Positions 33,318 to 44,796 of a stretch of 64,000 bases of DNA are shown here, piece after piece. Both the position numbers and the translations under genes were made by a program. The first letter of the stretch is position 1. Every line of letters begins with the position of its first letter. The stretch is from DASQFQ01 sp963811595 (GTDB lineage Bacteria; Actinomycetota; Thermoleophilia; Solirubrobacterales; Solirubrobacteraceae). The stretch lies in contig CAWERW010000008.1 of NCBI GenBank assembly GCA_963811595.1, forward strand, positions 186,001 to 250,000. Reading direction: 5' to 3'. The notes beneath the pieces were generated by a model, which was not told the origin of the DNA, did not search any database, and was given only the letters and a program-made list of their open reading frames with translations.

Positions 33318-33638
33318 ATGGCCGACGACGATCGCGTGTTCAAGGCGCTCGCCGACCCGACGCGTCGCTTCCTCCTCGACCGGCTCTTCGAGCGTGACGG
33401 CCGCACGCTGACCGAGCTCGAGTCGGAATTGGAGATGACCCGCTTCGGCGTCATGAAGCACCTGCGCCTGCTCGAGGACGCCGGGCTCGTCGTCCCCCGC
33501 CGGCAGGGCCGGGAGAAGCTGCACTTCCTCAACCCCGTGCCGATCCGGCTGATCCACGACCGGTGGATCGACAAGTACACGGAGCGCCAGGTCTCGGCGC
33601 TCGCCGACCTCAAGACCCAACTGGAGCAGAACGCATGA
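33318..33638 (+). CDS. ArsR-family winged-helix regulator
   Basis: 106 aa. The N-terminal KALADPTRRFLLDRLFERDG and the recognition region ELEMTRFGVMKHLRLLEDAGLV are typical of ArsR-type winged helices. No CxC metal-binding pair is present, so it is the non-metal subgroup usually paired with AHSA1/SRPBCC genes. It probably represses its own promoter through the GTGACC/GGTCAC palindrome just upstream. Its stop overlaps the AHSA1 ATG (ATGA). The transcript is likely leaderless given the -10 position. Confidence 0.9.
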   Translation: MADDDRVFKALADPTRRFLLDRLFERDGRTLTELESELEMTRFGVMKHLRLLEDAGLVVPRRQGREKLHFLNPVPIRLIHDRWIDKYTERQVSALADLKTQLEQNA

Positions 33639-34135
33639 CAACGCAGTCCCTGACGACCACCCAGGTCTACCGCGTCTACATCCGCGCCACCCCGGAGGCG
33701 ATCTGGGACGCGATCACGAAGCCCGAGTGGACCGACCGCTACGGCTACGGCGGGATCCCCGAGTTCGACCTCCGTCCCGGCCAGCCCTACGTCGTGCACC
33801 CGGGCGCCGGGATGAAGGAGTTCCCCAACATCCCGGACGACATCATCGACGGCGAGATCCTCGAGGCCGACCCGCCGCGGCGGCTCTCGATGACCTGGCG
33901 GATGCTGATGGACGAGACGATGATGTCCGAGGGCTTCACGCGCCTCACCTACGAGATCGACCCGATCGAGGGCGCGGCCACGAAGCTGACCGTGATCCAC
34001 GAGCTCGAGGGCGCGCCGACGCTCGCCGCGATGGTGTCCGGCGAGGCGGAGGCCGAGGGCGCCGGCGGCGGCTGGGCGTGGGCGCTGTCCGACCTCAAGT
34101 CGCTGCTCGAGACGGGCAAGCGGCTCGCCGACTGA
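33635..34135 (+). CDS. SRPBCC/AHSA1-family protein
   Basis: 166 aa. The Bet v1-like fold is shown by VYIRATPEAIWDAITKPEWTDRYGYGG at the start, GEILEADPPRRLSMTWRM in the middle and a C-terminal helix ending LKSLLETGK. These proteins have a hydrophobic pocket and, paired with ArsR, are thought to bind or modify a small ligand. Translation is coupled to the regulator (ATGA). A GC-rich hairpin lies 12 nt after the stop. The ligand is unknown. Confidence 0.85.
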   Translation: MTTQSLTTTQVYRVYIRATPEAIWDAITKPEWTDRYGYGGIPEFDLRPGQPYVVHPGAGMKEFPNIPDDIIDGEILEADPPRRLSMTWRMLMDETMMSEGFTRLTYEIDPIEGAATKLTVIHELEGAPTLAAMVSGEAEAEGAGGGWAWALSDLKSLLETGKRLAD

Positions 34136-34147
34136 GCCCTGCGCGGG

Positions 34148-34167
34148 CGGCCCGCTCCGGCGGGCCG
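34148..34167. terminator. GC hairpin between convergent genes
   Basis: CGGCCCGC-TCCG-GCGGGCCG is a perfect 8-bp stem with a 4-nt loop, placed between the AHSA1 stop (34135) and the RTX gene stop (34173). There is no T tract on either side, so it may act as a bidirectional terminator or an mRNA-stabilising stem. It is the only clear hairpin at a convergent junction in the window. Confidence 0.5.
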
Positions 34168-34172
34168 TCCGG

Positions 34173-35591
34173 TCAGCGCCGGATCGCCAGCGCGACGACG
34201 GCGCCGCTCGTCTTCGGCCCGTGCGCGCCGGTCTCGACGATGCGGGCGAGAACGAGCCGCGCGCCGGGGCGCGACTGGCGGCCGCGCGGCAGCCGCACGG
34301 TGGCGACGCCTCGCCGTCCGGCGCGGATCCGGTGGCGCTTCGCGGTGGCGATCGTCCGGCCGCGGAGGTCACGCAGCTGCGCGACGCCCGAGCAGCCGCC
34401 CGTCGTCCGCCGCGGGCAGCGCAGCAGCAACCTCGCCGTGCGGCCCCGCGTGCGCACCAGGCCGGAGCGGACCACCACGTTGGGCTTCTCGTTGACCGCG
34501 CCGGCCCCGAAGCCCGGGCCCGGCGGGACCGTGAAGCCTGAGCCGAGGCTGTCCCCCTCGCGCAGCTGCACGTCGAGCTGCGCGACGGTCCTCGCGATCG
34601 GCAGCCTCGGCGTGACCGACGCCGTCGTGCACTCCTCGACGGTGGCCAGGTCGTCCTTCAGGTCGACGTCATAGGTGTTCGTGCCGGGGTCGCACTCGAG
34701 GACATCGGTCTCGCCGTCGCGCATCAGCAGCGTGTCGTCGCCCTGGCCCCCGCCGACCGTGTCGACGCCACCGCCGCCGACGATGCGGTCGTCACCGTTT
34801 CCGCCCTGGATCCCGTCGTTGCCGCGCTCACCCTCGAGCACGTCGGCCCCGCCCTTGCCCGCGACGGTGTCGTCACCGGCGCCGGCGTTCAAGGCGTCCG
34901 CATCCTCGCCGCCGGTCAGCACGTCCGCGGCGACGCCCGTGTCGACGAGCTCGAAGCCGCGGACGTTGGCGGTCTGCCCGTGCTCGGCGAAGCCGTCGTT
35001 GGCCACGCCGTCGTTGGAGTACCGCACGCCGGCGAGCGCCGTCTCGGCGAGGTTGAACACGGACTCGAGCAGCAGCGTGTCGCGTCCCGTCCCGCCGTCA
35101 ACGCTGTCGGCGCGGTCCGGGCGCAGCGTGAACGTGTCCGACTCGACGCCGAGCGAGGCAGTCAGCGGCAGCGGGCCGCTCACGCCCAGCCTCACGTCGT
35201 TGAGGCCGCTGCGCTCCGGGGCGATCACCCACCTGAGCCTGTCGAGACCGGCGGCCGGGCACTCGAACTCCGCGCGGTGGAGCTCTTCGACCGTGCGCGT
35301 GCAGCCGGGGAGCGCGTTCAGCTGGTTCGGGCTGGCGTTGTTGTGGCTGTTGAAGACGACCCGGTACGCGGCGCCGCCGTTGATCGCACTGATCCCGGCG
35401 CCGACGAACCGCCCGCGCGACTGGTCGGCGAGCGCGCTCCGGTCCTCCACCACGAGCGCGCTGCTCTGGACGCCGACCGTGGCGCGGAAGTCGTTCCTCG
35501 AGGCGGTGGTGTGAGCGGTGCTCGTCAGCGCGAACACGAACAGTCCCGCCAGGCCGGCGGAGACCGTCGCGCGCTGTCGGGGCGCCGGCAC
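34173..35591 (-). CDS. Secreted RTX-type calcium-binding-repeat protein
   Basis: 472 aa with a GTG start and a signal-like hydrophobic N-terminus (SAGLAGLFVFALTSTA). From about residue 165 to 305 there are several nonapeptide GGxGxDxL-type repeats (GGTGRDTLLL, GGEDADALNAGAGDDTV, GERGNDGIQGGNGDDRI, GGGQGDDTLL) that fold into a Ca-binding beta-roll. The C-terminal 110 residues are an Arg-rich beta domain with two Cys (CPRRTTGGC). RTX proteins are usually type I secretion substrates, but here a signal peptide suggests Sec export in a monoderm. Function unknown. TAGCGT lies 6 nt before the GTG. Confidence 0.75.
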   Translation of the reverse strand: MPAPRQRATVSAGLAGLFVFALTSTAHTTASRNDFRATVGVQSSALVVEDRSALADQSRGRFVGAGISAINGGAAYRVVFNSHNNASPNQLNALPGCTRTVEELHRAEFECPAAGLDRLRWVIAPERSGLNDVRLGVSGPLPLTASLGVESDTFTLRPDRADSVDGGTGRDTLLLESVFNLAETALAGVRYSNDGVANDGFAEHGQTANVRGFELVDTGVAADVLTGGEDADALNAGAGDDTVAGKGGADVLEGERGNDGIQGGNGDDRIVGGGGVDTVGGGQGDDTLLMRDGETDVLECDPGTNTYDVDLKDDLATVEECTTASVTPRLPIARTVAQLDVQLREGDSLGSGFTVPPGPGFGAGAVNEKPNVVVRSGLVRTRGRTARLLLRCPRRTTGGCSGVAQLRDLRGRTIATAKRHRIRAGRRGVATVRLPRGRQSRPGARLVLARIVETGAHGPKTSGAVVALAIRR

Positions 35592-35640
35592 CGCCCGACG
35601 CTATCCGCGACGGTCGCCGAACGCAACCGAAAGCGGTTCG

Positions 35641-36900
35641 TCAGCGCTGCTCGTCGCCGCCCGCGGCCTTCATCCCCTCCTCGCGCGCGAGGCCCTCGCC
35701 GATGCGGCGGGCGAGCCCGGGCACGAGCACGATGATGGCCAGGCCGAGCACCAGCCAGCCGGCGACCACGAGCGGGAACACGGTGTAGGGGTACTCGAGG
35801 CTGTCGGCCAGGGTGTTCTGGTAGAGGACGTAGGCGATGATCGCGAGCGCGACGATCGGGATCACGACCTCCGCCGCAGGCGCCCGCCGCTCCCCCCGCA
35901 GGTAGAGGTAGACGATCGCGCCGGTGTTGCAGACGACGTAGCTGACGAGCATCAGAAGCACGCCCATCGTGCCGGGATAGAAGAACGCGTTGACCGCCTC
36001 GGTGCCGTTGATCCGGTAGGCAGCAGCGCCACGAGCGACACGCCGAGGATCACGGCGAGCGAGGCGCGGCCGATCGGGCTGCCGCTGAAGCCGTCGCGCG
36101 CGATCGCGAACAGGATCCGCGCCGCGGCCGTGGCGGCCCCGAGGCTGGCGGCAAAGGCGCTGATGGTGGCACCGAAGTTGATGGAGTCGGCGAACGCCGC
36201 GCCGATGTAGTCGCTGCTGAGGTCGCCGAGCGGCGACTCACGAAGGACAGGAAGCCGAACACGGCGGCGATCGCGACGGTGCTGAACGCGATCCCGCCCG
36301 GCGGTGAGAAGACCTCGAGCGTGAACTCCTGGTCGTTGGGCGCCGAGCCGCCGATCACCTTCGCGAAGATCACGACGATTAGCACGAGGATGAGCAGCAC
36401 CGAGATCCCCTCGATGCCGAGCAGCGAGCGCGTCGCCACCCGGATGTCGCCGAACGCGAAGACCGCCACGACGGCGAGCGCGACGAGCGCGATGATCAGC
36501 CAGTCCGGCGAGCCGACGCCGAGCCCGTCGAGGAACGACTCGCCGACAGCCCGACCTCCGCCGCCGACGCGATCGTGAACAGCGTGTAGGTCCCCATCAA
36601 GGCGAAGCCCGCGAAGAAGCCAGCCCTGGGCCCGAGCGTGGCGCCGGCGAGCGCGAACACGCTGCCCGCCGAGTTGAAGTGCCGCGTGAGGCGGACGAAG
36701 CCGTAGGAGACGAACAGCACGCCGATCGTCGCGATCAGGAAGGCGAGCGGCACCGCCCGGCCGATCAGCCCCGCCACCGCGGTGCCGTTGAGCGCCATCG
36801 CCGCGGTCGGCGCCATGATCGCGAGCGACACCGCGATCGCCTCGACGAAGCGCAGCTCGCGCCGCAGACCCTGCCCGGAGCGTCGTCCCTCGCCCGACAT
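35641..36900 (-). pseudogene. Decayed APC-family amino-acid permease
   Basis: Recognisable permease sequence is spread over all three minus-strand frames. The N-terminus (from ATG 36900; FVEAIAVSLAIMAPTAAMAL) breaks near 36555. The next frame gives GESFLDGLGVGSPDWLIIAL through EGISVLLILVLIVVIFAKVI and breaks near 36240, where about 50-60 residues normally found in the family appear deleted. The third piece (SPLGDLSSDYIGAAFADSIN, AAARILFAIARDGF) ends near 36018, and the C-terminus (YRINGTEAVNAFF, then VCNTGAIVYLYLRGERR) resumes in another frame. Three separate frame breaks make sequencing error unlikely as the only cause. No full-length product is expected. Confidence 0.85.
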
Positions 36901-36917
36901 CCGGGCCGGGAATCTAC

Positions 36918-39064
36918 TCAAACGCCGGGTGACGGCGCGACGTCGAGCCGGCGCGGCAAGCCGAACGGCGACGTCTCGAGCCACGCCAGGAGGTCGTCGC
37001 CCGGGACCGGCCTGCCGAGGTGGAAGCCCTGGACCTCGTCGCAGCCGTACTCGCTCAGGAGCGTCATCGTCGCCTCGTCCTCGACGCCCTCGGCGACGAC
37101 CTTCACGCCGAGGTTGTGGGCGAGGTCGATGATCGACCGGACGATGACGGCGTCGTCGTTGACCGAGCACATGTTCATGACGAACGAGCTGTCGGCCTTG
37201 ATCTCGACGACCGGGAGCCGCTGCAGGTACACGAGCGACGAGTAGCCCGTCCCGAAGTCGTCGATCGACAGCCGCTCGTCCATGCCGCGGAGCTCGTCGA
37301 GCATCCCGGGCACGGCGGTGTCGATCAGCGCGCTCTCGGTGAGTTCGAGCGTCAGCCGGTCCGGCGGGACGCCCCACGTGTCCGTGAGGTCGGCGATCGT
37401 CTCGAACAGCAGGGTGCCCTCGGCGAGGCAGCGAGCGCCGATGTTCACCGCCATCGACAGGTCGTAGCCCGCGTCGCGCCAGCGCCGCAGCTCCCGCAAT
37501 GCCTCGTTCAGAGCCCAGTCCGTCATCGGGATCATCAGCTCGCTGCGCTCGACCTCGGGGATGAAGTCCGCGGGCATGAACAGGCTTCCCGAGGGATGGT
37601 TCCAGCGCAGCAGGGCCTCGACGCCGACGGTCTCCCGCGTCGCCAGGTCGATCTTCGGCTGGTAGTGCAGGACGAGCTCCTCGCGCTCGATGCAGCGGCG
37701 CAGCTCCCCGAGCAGCGCGAGCCGGCGCGCCGGGGTCTCCTCCTGCTCCGCGGCGAACAGCGCGTAGCCGGTGCCGGCGCGCTTGGCGTCGTACATCGCC
37801 AGGTCGGCGCGGCGGAGGAGGTCGTCGCGGTTGTCGCCGTGATCGGGGACGAGCGTGATGCCGATGCTCGCCTTGACGTCGACCACGTGGCCGTTGACGA
37901 GGAACGACGGCTCGAGCGCCTTCTGGATCTTCCAGACGACGGTCGCGGCGCCGGCGAGGTCGGTGCCCTCGCGCGGAAGGATCCCGAACTCGTCCCCGCC
38001 GAGTCGCGCCACCGTGTCCCCGGTCCGCAGGCACGCGAGGAGCCGCACGGTGACGAGCTTCAAGAGCTCATCGCCGTGGTCATGGCCGAGCGTGTCGTTG
38101 ACCTGCTTGAACTCGTCCAGGTCCATGACCAGGACCGCGAGCGACTCACCCGTCCGCAGGACGGTCCGGATCGCCTGGCTCACGCGGTCGCCGAAGAGGA
38201 CGCGATTGGGCAGGCCGGTGAGGTTGTCGTGCAGCGCCTGATACTGCAGCGCGTTGGTGTACGACTGGCGCTCCGAGATGTCGCGCACGCAGCAGATGTG
38301 GATGGGACCGCTCTGCAGCTCCACATCGCTGAGGTCGAGCTCGAGCGGGAACGTCGTGCCGTCCTTGCGGCGGCCGACCGACTCGGCGGTGCGATCGCTG
38401 CTGAGCCGCGGGCTCCACGGCTGCCGCTTGCCGTCCGGATCGCTGGTGTAGTCGGCGGGGTACTTCGGGCCCACCATCACCGACAGCTGCAGCCCGATCG
38501 CCTCCGACTCGTCGTAGCCGAACAGCTCCGCCGCCGCGCGATTGAACGACTGGATCACGCCGTCGCCGCCGACGGTCACGATGCCGTCCGCCACGTTCTC
38601 GAGCACCGAGCGGGTGCGCGCCTCGCTGTCGCGGAACTCGCCCACGGACCGTTCGAGCGCGCGCGACTTCAGGAACAGCTCGACGAAGACGGTGACCTTC
38701 GCGCGCAGGATGTCCGGGACGATCGGCGCGGAGATGAAGTCCACGGCGCCGCTCGCGTAGGCGGTCCGGATCTTCTCGTCCGCCGTCGAGTGCGCGGTGA
38801 TGAAGATGATCGGGGTGTGCTCGTACTCGGCCCTGAGACGGATCAAGCTGGCCGTCTCGTAGCCGTCCATGACCGGCATCTGGACGTCCATCAGGATCAC
38901 GGCGAACATCCGATCCATCACCGCGCGCAGCGCACCCTCGCCCGAGTCGACCTCGACGATCGCGTGACCGAGCGGCTCCAGGACCGAGACGATCGACAGC
39001 CGCTTGCCCGCGTTGTCGTCGACGACGAGGATCGCCGCCTGCGGATCGGGGGTCCTGGCGTTCC

Positions 39065-39068
<4 letters not shown>
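36918..39068 (-). CDS. Response regulator with PAS, GGDEF and EAL domains (c-di-GMP enzyme)
   Basis: 716 aa from a GTG that overlaps the kinase stop (GTGA). Domains in order: REC (about 12-130; VVDDN acid pair and phospho-acceptor Asp in ILMDVQMP, Lys site replaced as ISAPIV), PAS (about 155-270), GGDEF (about 285-440, with an intact GGDEF active site) and EAL (about 455-700, with EALLRW, and the metal-site segments LTLELTES and IDDFGTGYSS). It could both make and degrade c-di-GMP; intact motifs in both domains leave the net direction open. Translational coupling makes it the likely partner of the upstream hybrid kinase. In the REC domain, the conserved Lys of the family appears to be missing. 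Confidence 0.92.
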
Positions 39069-41989
<2,921 letters not shown>

Positions 41990-42148
41990 GATCCTCGAGT
42001 CCGACGCCTTGAGGGTGCCTGGGGGGGCGCGCGTCTTGGGGGAACACCGGCCCTGACAGCGGGCCAGGCACGCACCGGATTGGGAGCACCGGTGTCGATT
42101 AGAAAGGGGTTCTCCACCGTACCACTGTTTCGTGAAACGGCCGAATCA

Positions 42149-42221
42149 TGGGCGATACTGGGCTCGAACCAGTGACCTCCGCCTTGTCGAGGCGGCGCTC
42201 TCCCAGCTGAGCTAATCGCCC
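42149..42221 (-). tRNA. tRNA-Val (anticodon GAC)
   Basis: 73 nt on the minus strand. The acceptor stem GGGCGAT/ATCGCCC is perfect; the D arm is GCTC...GAGC; the anticodon stem CCGCC/GGCGG encloses loop TCGACAA with anticodon GAC; the T arm is ACTGG-TTCGAGC-CCAGT; the discriminator is A. The 3' CCA is not encoded. The 159 bp between this gene and the kinase gene hold a small GTTTC/GAAAC inverted repeat (42127-42138) and nothing else recognised. Confidence 0.96.
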
Positions 42222-42270
42222 TGGGAGGGCCCGAAGGCTAGCAAGCGGGAAGCGAGGGTAGGCGGCGAAG

Positions 42271-43101
42271 ATGACTCCGATCGAACCCTCGCTGCGCGCC
42301 CTCGAGATCCAGGGCTCAACCGTCCCCAAACTCGGCTTCGGGACGTGGGAGATCCTCGGCCGCGACTGCGAGGAGGCGGTCGCCGACGCGCTCGAGATCG
42401 GCTACCGCCACATCGACACCGCGCAGGCCTACGACAACGAGGCCGAGGTCGGCAAGGCGATCGCTGCATCCGGCATCTCGCGCAAGGAGCTGTGGCTGAC
42501 GACGAAGCTGTGGCGCGAGGAGTACGGCCGCGTGCGCGACTCGGCGCAGGAGTCGCTCGAGCGCCTGCAGGTGAGCTGCATCGACCTCCTGCTGCTGCAC
42601 TGGCCCAACGACGACGTGCCGCTCGACGCCACGCTCGACGCGCTCGCGGGGCTGCGCGAGGAGGGGCTGATCAAGCACTTCGGCGTCTCCAACTTCCCCG
42701 CGGGGATGCTGCGCGCCGCGCTCGGGATGGCGCCGGTCTTCACCGACCAGGTCGAGTTCCACCCGTTCCTGGGCCAGGACGAGCTCGTCGAGCTGGCGAC
42801 CGAGCGCGACTTCATGGTCACCGCCTACTCCCCGCTCGCCCGCGGCAAGGTGCTCGAGGACGAGACGCTGCGCGCGATCGGCGAGGCGCACGGCAAGACC
42901 GCCGGCCAGGTCGCGCTGCGCTGGCTGCTCGACAAGCCCAACGTCTCCACCATCCCCAAGGCCTCGAGCCACGAGCGACGGGTCGAGAACTTCGAGGTCT
43001 TCGACTTCGAGCTCAGCGACGAGGAGCGGGCGCAGATCGACGCGCTGCCCAAGGACGAGCGCGTGATCGACCCCGGCTTCGCCCCCGACTGGAACGCTTA
43101 G
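42271..43101 (+). CDS. Aldo/keto reductase (2,5-diketo-gluconate reductase-like)
   Basis: 276 aa, typical for the AKR3/AKR5-type subgroup. The tetrad is Asp/Tyr in HIDTAQAYDNE, Lys in WLTTKLW and His in LLLLHWPN. The NADPH end is STIPKASSHERRVENFEVFDF. It probably reduces keto acids or aldehydes; the substrate cannot be read from sequence. TAGGCG lies 6 nt before the ATG. The stop codon overlaps the stop of the opposite secreted-protein gene (shared TTAG). Confidence 0.88.
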   Translation: MTPIEPSLRALEIQGSTVPKLGFGTWEILGRDCEEAVADALEIGYRHIDTAQAYDNEAEVGKAIAASGISRKELWLTTKLWREEYGRVRDSAQESLERLQVSCIDLLLLHWPNDDVPLDATLDALAGLREEGLIKHFGVSNFPAGMLRAALGMAPVFTDQVEFHPFLGQDELVELATERDFMVTAYSPLARGKVLEDETLRAIGEAHGKTAGQVALRWLLDKPNVSTIPKASSHERRVENFEVFDFELSDEERAQIDALPKDERVIDPGFAPDWNA

Positions 43102-43700
43102 AACGGCGTCAGGTCGACGCCGCGCGGCACGCCGGCGTTCTTCCACCCGAGCCGCAGCCCGCGCAGGCCCACGGCCTCGATCGCGCCGGTGTCGACGACC
43201 CGGCCCGAGCCCGCGCCGTCGAGGACCAGCAGCTCGGAGCCCTCCTGCCACACCGCCACGCCCGCCCGCGAGACCTTCAGCGACCCGAGCGACGGCGAGG
43301 CGCTGACGGCGCGTGACCGCCGCGATCGCAGGTCGGTCACCTCCATCGAGGTCCGCGTCGGGTTGTAGCCCGGCGGGCACATCGCCTTGCAGGACACGTC
43401 GGTCGCCTCCGAGACGAACGCGACGAAGCGCCCGTTGAGCCGCAGGTCGCGGTAGGAGATGCTCGTCACGTAGCCGTCGTCGTACTCGTAGGCCAGGAAC
43501 AGCTTCCGCCCCGTCGCCCGCCAGCAGCCGCGCAGCTCGACGCCGCCCTCGCGGTCGGGCCGCGAGTAGAGCCGCACGAGCGAGGTGGAGGCGACGGTCT
43601 CCGAGCCCTTGACCTTGCAGCGCGCCCGCGCTTCGGCGGACGAGGGGAGCGCGCAGGCCGCCGCGGCGGCCACGAATACGGCGGCGAGGCGGCGCGTCAT
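43098..43700 (-). CDS. Secreted protein of unknown function
   Basis: 200 aa with a signal peptide (TRRLAAVFVAAAAACALPSSA). The mature part is beta-rich with Cys residues (ARCKVKG, LRGCW, VSCKAMC) that could form disulfides. Sequence such as GRFVAFVSEATDV, VTDLRSRRSRAV and ELLVLDGAGSGRVVD suggests propeller-like blades, perhaps an incomplete propeller. I do not recognise the family. TAGCTT lies 6 nt before the ATG on this strand. Confidence 0.6.
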   Translation of the reverse strand: MTRRLAAVFVAAAAACALPSSAEARARCKVKGSETVASTSLVRLYSRPDREGGVELRGCWRATGRKLFLAYEYDDGYVTSISYRDLRLNGRFVAFVSEATDVSCKAMCPPGYNPTRTSMEVTDLRSRRSRAVSASPSLGSLKVSRAGVAVWQEGSELLVLDGAGSGRVVDTGAIEAVGLRGLRLGWKNAGVPRGVDLTPF

Positions 43701-43728
43701 GACACGAAGCTAGCCTGTATCCCACCCT

Positions 43729-43799
43729 GGCGCCGTGGCGGAGTGGCTACGCAGCGGCCTGCAAAGCCGTTTACACCAGTTCGATTCTGGTCGGCGCCT
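43729..43799 (+). tRNA. tRNA-Cys (anticodon GCA)
   Basis: 71 nt. The acceptor stem GGCGCCG/CGGCGCC is perfect; the anticodon stem GCGGC/GCCGT (one G-U) encloses CTGCAAA with anticodon GCA; the T arm is ACCAG-TTCGATT-CTGGT; the discriminator is T, the cysteine identity base. CCA is not encoded. Its last 29 nt are antisense to the 3' end of the terC-type coding sequence. Confidence 0.96.
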
Positions 43800-44643
43800 T
43801 GGACGAGCGACGCTCCCGCACGAGCGAGGCGATCACGCCCGCCGCGAGGATCGCGCCGATCACGGGCAGGCTCACCTCCGGCCCGATCTTGCCCACGAAC
43901 TCGGCCGCGACGAGCTTCGCCCCGATGACCACGAGCAGCGCCGCGAGCGCCGTCTTGAGGTAGTAGAGCCGGTCGACGAGGTCGGCGACGAGGAAGAACA
44001 GCGGCCGCAGCCCGAGCAGCGCGAACGCGTTGGCGGCGAAGACGATGAACGTGTCGTCGGTGATCGCGAGGATCGCGGGCACCGAGTCGACGGCGAACAT
44101 GACGTCGACGAGCGCGATCGCGATCAGCGCGGCGACCGGGGCCGAGAACGGCAGCAGCCGCCGCAGCCTGCCGACCGTCGCCTGCTCGGCGTCGTGGTCG
44201 TGCCGGTGCCGGAACAGGCGCCAGCCCGTCCAGATCAGGAACGCCGCGAACACGAGGCTCAGCCAGCCGAACTCCGCGAGCGCGGCGGCGCCGGCGACGA
44301 TGAAGACGCCGCGCAGGACGAGCGCGATGAGGATGCCGTAGGTGAGGATCCGGTGGCGCTCGGCGACCGGGAGCGCGAACGCCGAGAACACGAGCAGGAA
44401 GACGAAGACGTTGTCGAGCGACAGCGACTTCTCCACCAGGTAGCCGGCGAGGAACGCCTGCGCCCGCTCGCCGTCGCCGGCGACGAGCAGCACGGCGAAG
44501 AACGCCAGCGACACCGCCAGCCACGCGGCGCTGGCGATCGCCGCCGCGCGGAGCGTCATCTCACCGTCCCGGCCGCGGACGACGGCGAGATCGATGATGA
44601 GCAGGACGGCCAGGACGGCGGCGAGGACGAGCGCAGCGAGCAA
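43771..44643 (-). CDS. TerC-family membrane protein, probable manganese exporter
   Basis: 290 aa with about nine transmembrane helices. TerC signatures are VEKSLSLDNVFVFLLVF near residue 70 and ALVDVMFAVDSVPAILAIT near residue 175, with the acidic residues that bind the metal. A His-rich loop (RHRHDHDAE) lies between them. TerC/Alx/YkoY proteins export Mn2+. The TTG start at 44643 is preceded by GGAGG with 7-nt spacing, lying inside a terminator hairpin downstream of a yybP-ykoY-like aptamer. The last residues (APTRIELV) and the stop are read from the antisense of the tRNA-Cys T arm, so the natural C-terminus may once have been different. Confidence 0.88.
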   Translation of the reverse strand: MLAALVLAAVLAVLLIIDLAVVRGRDGEMTLRAAAIASAAWLAVSLAFFAVLLVAGDGERAQAFLAGYLVEKSLSLDNVFVFLLVFSAFALPVAERHRILTYGILIALVLRGVFIVAGAAALAEFGWLSLVFAAFLIWTGWRLFRHRHDHDAEQATVGRLRRLLPFSAPVAALIAIALVDVMFAVDSVPAILAITDDTFIVFAANAFALLGLRPLFFLVADLVDRLYYLKTALAALLVVIGAKLVAAEFVGKIGPEVSLPVIGAILAAGVIASLVRERRSSKAPTRIELV

Positions 44644-44645
44644 CG

Positions 44646-44681
44646 AAAAACCTCCGCGGTTGTGAACAATCCGCGAAGGTT
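44646..44681 (-). terminator. Riboswitch-linked terminator that also covers the terC ribosome-binding site
   Basis: On the minus strand AACCTTCGCGG pairs with CCGCGGAGGTT (11 bp, one G-U) around an 11-nt loop, followed by TTT. The 3' arm contains GGAGG, the only Shine-Dalgarno sequence for the TTG at 44643. The 5' arm contains CCTTCG, which is also needed for the aptamer P1 stem, so the two structures exclude each other. Confidence 0.8.
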
Positions 44682-44785
44682 TCTCCGGCCCGCCGGGCCC
44701 GCGAGCTCCGGGCCCGCAGGCCGTGTTGACGAAGCTCGCCGCCGGGATACTTCCCTTCGACGCCTCTCAGGGTAGTCCCGGCGGC
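44674..44785 (-). promoter_or_regulatory. yybP-ykoY-like manganese riboswitch aptamer
   Basis: On the minus strand: P1 CGAAGG (44759-44754) with CCTTCG (44679-44674); inner helices CCGGC/GCCGG and GCGAGCT/AGCTCGC (44739-44733 with 44707-44701); a GGGAAGTA segment in place of the GGGGAGTAG loop; TTCGTCAACACGG in the middle; and GAGAAACC in place of the GCGAGACC loop. These match the yybP-ykoY (Mn2+) plan in order and position. The gene controlled is TerC, a usual target. An alternative 10-bp helix GCCGCCGGGA/TCCCGGCGGC (44785-44776 with 44747-44738) would compete with the aptamer fold. Confidence 0.7.
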
Positions 44786-44796
44786 TAAGCCCTATC

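Noticed and set aside
42127..42138. GTTTC-GT-GAAAC inverted repeat downstream of tRNA-Val
   Set aside because: Five-base arms with a 2-nt loop and no T tract are too weak to call a terminator.
42099..42329. 76-codon minus-strand frame spanning tRNA-Val
   Set aside because: It reads through the complete tRNA gene (LAQLGERRLDKAEVTGSSPVS is a familiar tRNA-derived translation) and has no independent support.
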